The notes under the pieces are model-generated. The model was given only the letters and a program-made list of their open reading frames with translations, was not told where the DNA came from and searched no databases. Positions 15,041-16,716 of a DNA stretch of 16,716 nucleotides are shown here, piece after piece. Location: NCBI GenBank assembly GCA_002359495.1, contig DENB01000081.1, positions 1 to 16,716 of the forward strand, written 5' to 3'. The position numbers and the translations under genes were made by a program. Position 1 is the first letter of the stretch, and the number at the start of each line of letters is the position of its first letter. Origin of the DNA: Enterobacteriaceae bacterium UBA2655. GTDB lineage: Bacteria > Pseudomonadota > Gammaproteobacteria > Enterobacterales > Enterobacteriaceae.

Positions 15041-15137
15041 CTGTAGCCATCAGCCCGGAATGCTGCGACGCCGCATTCTGAACGGTTTTGTTAAACACGG
15101 CGATTACGCCATCTACAGAAAACGGTTGGAGTTACTC

Positions 15138-15551
15138 ATGAAAAAATTCGAAAGTACTGGTCTGTTGCTGGCGCGTATCCTGATGCCGATCCTGTTTATC
15201 AGCGCGGGCTGGGGCAAAATCACCGGCTACAGCGGCGTACAGCAATATATGGAGTCGATGGACGTGCCGGGCTTTTTCCTGCCGCTGGTAATCCTGCTGG
15301 AGTTCGGCGGCGGTCTGGCGATTCTGTTTGGCTTCCTGACCCGTTTTACCGCGCTGTTCACCGCAGCCTTTACCGTCCTCACCGCTTTCCTGTTCCACAG
15401 CAATTTTGCTGAAGGCGTAAACCAGCTGATGTTTATGAAGAACCTGTCGATTGCCGGCGGCTTCCTGGTTCTTGGTCTGGTTGGACCGGGCGCGTACAGC
15501 ATCGACCGTCTGCTGAGCAAAAAACCGCTGGCGGCGACTCTGGCCCGTTAA
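15138..15551 (+). CDS. yqjF: YqjF, DoxX-family inner-membrane protein
   Basis: 137-residue membrane protein with four hydrophobic segments (about 8-25, 47-68, 70-88, 104-122), typical of the DoxX/quinone-related oxidoreductase-like family; E. coli YqjF is about 130. Recognisable stretches are RILMPILFISAGWGKITGY (13-31), LPLVILLEFGGGLAILFGFL (48-67), FHSNFAEGVNQLMFMKNLSI (86-105) and GPGAYSIDRLL (117-127). The ATG at 15138 is chosen because GGAG lies seven bases upstream and the N-terminus matches E. coli; an upstream ATG at 15060 falls in the leader stem-loop. The neighbouring glutathionyl-hydroquinone reductase suggests a shared quinone/aromatic stress role. The C-terminus extends several residues beyond E. 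coli. Confidence 0.94.
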   Translation: MKKFESTGLLLARILMPILFISAGWGKITGYSGVQQYMESMDVPGFFLPLVILLEFGGGLAILFGFLTRFTALFTAAFTVLTAFLFHSNFAEGVNQLMFMKNLSIAGGFLVLGLVGPGAYSIDRLLSKKPLAATLAR

Positions 15552-15590
15552 TGCCGGGATGCGCGGCGCAGCAAGCTGAAAAATGACAGA

Positions 15591-15596
15591 TATACT
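15591..15596 (+). promoter_or_regulatory. Candidate -10 for yqjG
   Basis: TATACT 45 bases before yqjG, without a recognisable -35. Transcription would begin near 15603, at the left arm of the hairpin described next. Confidence 0.3.
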
Positions 15597-15601
15597 CATC
15601 A

Positions 15602-15631
15602 GGGCGAGGATTTTCCTCGCCCCCTTTTTTT
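15602..15631 (+). terminator. Terminator after yqjF, abutting the yqjG ribosome binding site
   Basis: Perfect stem GGGCGAGG (15602-15609), loop ATTTT, CCTCGCCC (15615-15622), then CC and seven T. The T-run ends directly against GGAGG (15632-15636), the yqjG ribosome binding site. It ends yqjF transcripts and may also limit yqjG expression. Confidence 0.85.
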
Positions 15632-15640
15632 GGAGGCCAT

Positions 15641-16627
15641 ATGGGACAATTGATTGAGGGTGTCTGGCATGACACCTGGTACGACACCAAATCGACCGGC
15701 GGCCGCTTTAAACGTTCGGAATCGGCCTGGCGCAACTGGATTACCGCAGATGGCAGCGCTGGCCCCACTGGCGCCGCCGGCTTCGCAGCCGAGCGCGACC
15801 GCTACCATCTTTACGTCTCGCTGGCCTGCCCCTGGGCGCACCGCACGCTGCTGATGCGTAAGCTGAAAGGGCTGGAGGAGATGATCCCGGTCTCGGTGGT
15901 GCATCCGCTGATGCTGGAGAACGGCTGGACCTTCGACGATGATTTTTCCGGCGCGACCGGCGACAGCCTCTATCAGAACGAGTTTCTTTATCAGCTCTAT
16001 CTGCACGCCGACGCGCACTACAGCGGACGTGTTACCGTGCCTGTGTTATGGGATAAGAAGCAGAACACCATCGTCAGCAACGAATCAGCCGACATCATTC
16101 GTATGTTTAACAGCGCCTTCGACGCGCTGGGGGCACGCGCCGGCGATTATTATCCGCAGCCGCTGCGTGAAAAAATCGATGAGCTGAACGGCTGGATTTA
16201 CGATACGGTGAACAACGGCGTCTATAAAGCCGGCTTCGCCACCTCGCAGGCGGCCTATGACGAAGCGGTCACCGCCCTGTTTCATTCGCTGTCGCGTCTG
16301 GTGCAGATCCTCGGCCAGCATCGCTATCTGACCGGCGATCAATTGACCGAAGCGGATCTGCGCCTCTGGACCACGCTGGTGCGTTTCGATCCGGTCTACG
16401 TCACCCATTTCAAATGCGATCGCCATCGTATCGGTGACTATCTGAATTTGAACGGTTTTCTGCGGGATATCTATCAAATGCCCGGCATCGCCGAGACGGT
16501 TAATCTGGCGCAGATTCGTCATCACTATTACTGCAGCCATAAAACCATTAATCCCAACGGCGTCATTTCCGTCGGCCCGGCATTCGACTGGGATGAACCG
16601 CACGGCCGCGACGAGCGGTTCCGTTAA
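15641..16627 (+). CDS. yqjG: YqjG, glutathionyl-hydroquinone reductase
   Basis: 328-residue cytoplasmic Xi-class glutathione transferase, the same length as E. coli YqjG, which reduces glutathionyl-hydroquinones to hydroquinone with glutathione. The catalytic cysteine is Cys63 in SLACPWAHRTLLMRKLKGLE (60-79). A thioredoxin-like N-terminal domain runs to about 165 and contains YSGRVTVPVLWDKK and the glutathione-site IVSNESADIIRM. The helical C-terminal domain carries ELNGWIYDTVNNGVYKAGFA, LTEADLRLWTTLVRFDPVYV and IYQMPGIAETV. The start ATG is five bases after GGAGG (counting CCAT). A terminator hairpin sits immediately before that ribosome binding site. Followed by a bidirectional terminator and rnpB on the other strand. 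Confidence 0.97.
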   Translation: MGQLIEGVWHDTWYDTKSTGGRFKRSESAWRNWITADGSAGPTGAAGFAAERDRYHLYVSLACPWAHRTLLMRKLKGLEEMIPVSVVHPLMLENGWTFDDDFSGATGDSLYQNEFLYQLYLHADAHYSGRVTVPVLWDKKQNTIVSNESADIIRMFNSAFDALGARAGDYYPQPLREKIDELNGWIYDTVNNGVYKAGFATSQAAYDEAVTALFHSLSRLVQILGQHRYLTGDQLTEADLRLWTTLVRFDPVYVTHFKCDRHRIGDYLNLNGFLRDIYQMPGIAETVNLAQIRHHYYCSHKTINPNGVISVGPAFDWDEPHGRDERFR

Positions 16628-16648
16628 ACCGGTTGAAAAATAAAAAGC

Positions 16649-16675
16649 AAAAACCCCGCCGAAGCGGGGTTTTTT
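16649..16675. terminator. Bidirectional terminator between yqjG and rnpB
   Basis: AAAAACCCCGC (16649-16659), loop CGAA, GCGGGGTTTTT (16664-16674) plus one more T. It has a U-run on both strands and serves yqjG from the left and rnpB from the right. Confidence 0.92.
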
Positions 16676-16679
16676 AATG

Positions 16680-16716
16680 AGTCGAAGCTGACCGGTAAGC
16701 CGGGTTCTGTCGTGGA
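16680..16716 (-). ncRNA. rnpB: RNase P RNA, 3' end only
   Basis: The last 37 bases on the minus strand read TCCACGACAGAACCCGGCTT followed by ACCGGTCAGCTTCGACT. They match the 3' end of E. coli RNase P RNA (CCACGACAGAACCCGGCTTATCGGTCAG), the tail of its P4/P1 region. The mature 3' end should be near 16680, followed by the terminator. The catalytic RNA trims tRNA 5' leaders; most of the gene lies outside the window. Confidence 0.93.

Overview
The window is a conserved stretch of enterobacterial chromosome, most likely from the Erwiniaceae (Pantoea/Mixta/Erwinia-like). This rests on high GC, strong E. coli-like protein similarity recognised by eye, a gene order close to the E. coli ygjR-alx-sstT / uxa-exu / yqjABCDEKFG region, and a uxaCBA operon instead of the E. 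coli split of uxaCA and uxaB. The genus is an inference. I see no prophage, insertion sequence, CRISPR array or tRNA.

Region 1 (1-5036). A ClcB-like ClC chloride transporter runs leftwards off the window edge. Divergent from it is a ygjR-type Gfo/Idh/MocA oxidoreductase broken by a single in-frame TAG. Next come a yybP-ykoY manganese riboswitch with an intrinsic terminator, the alx (TerC family) gene it controls, and sstT, the Na+/serine-threonine symporter. A strong bidirectional terminator closes the region.

Region 2 (5037-11975). This is the hexuronate catabolism locus. uxaC, uxaB and uxaA form a tight leftward operon that isomerises, reduces and dehydrates galacturonate/glucuronate to 2-keto-3-deoxygluconate. 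The hexuronate permease exuT is divergent from it, and the GntR-type repressor exuR follows exuT. The 405-base divergent region holds two good CRP-site candidates and two copies of a near-palindromic motif; a third copy lies in front of exuR. These three motif copies are the likely ExuR operators.

Region 3 (11976-16716). An intergenic region of 325 bases carries a striking 21-bp inverted repeat. It precedes yqjA (DedA family)-mzrA (EnvZ modulator), which overlap by one base. The envelope/stationary-phase cluster yqjC-yqjD-yqjE-yqjK follows behind a sigmaS-like promoter, then yqjF (DoxX family) and yqjG (glutathionyl-hydroquinone reductase). The window ends with the 3' end of rnpB (RNase P RNA) on the minus strand, separated from yqjG by a bidirectional terminator.

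No wholly new system is evident. The points most worth a second look are the amber-interrupted ygjR, the three matching operator copies, the unexplained inverted repeat before yqjA, the terminator abutting the yqjG ribosome binding site, and residue changes in SstT and the ClC protein.
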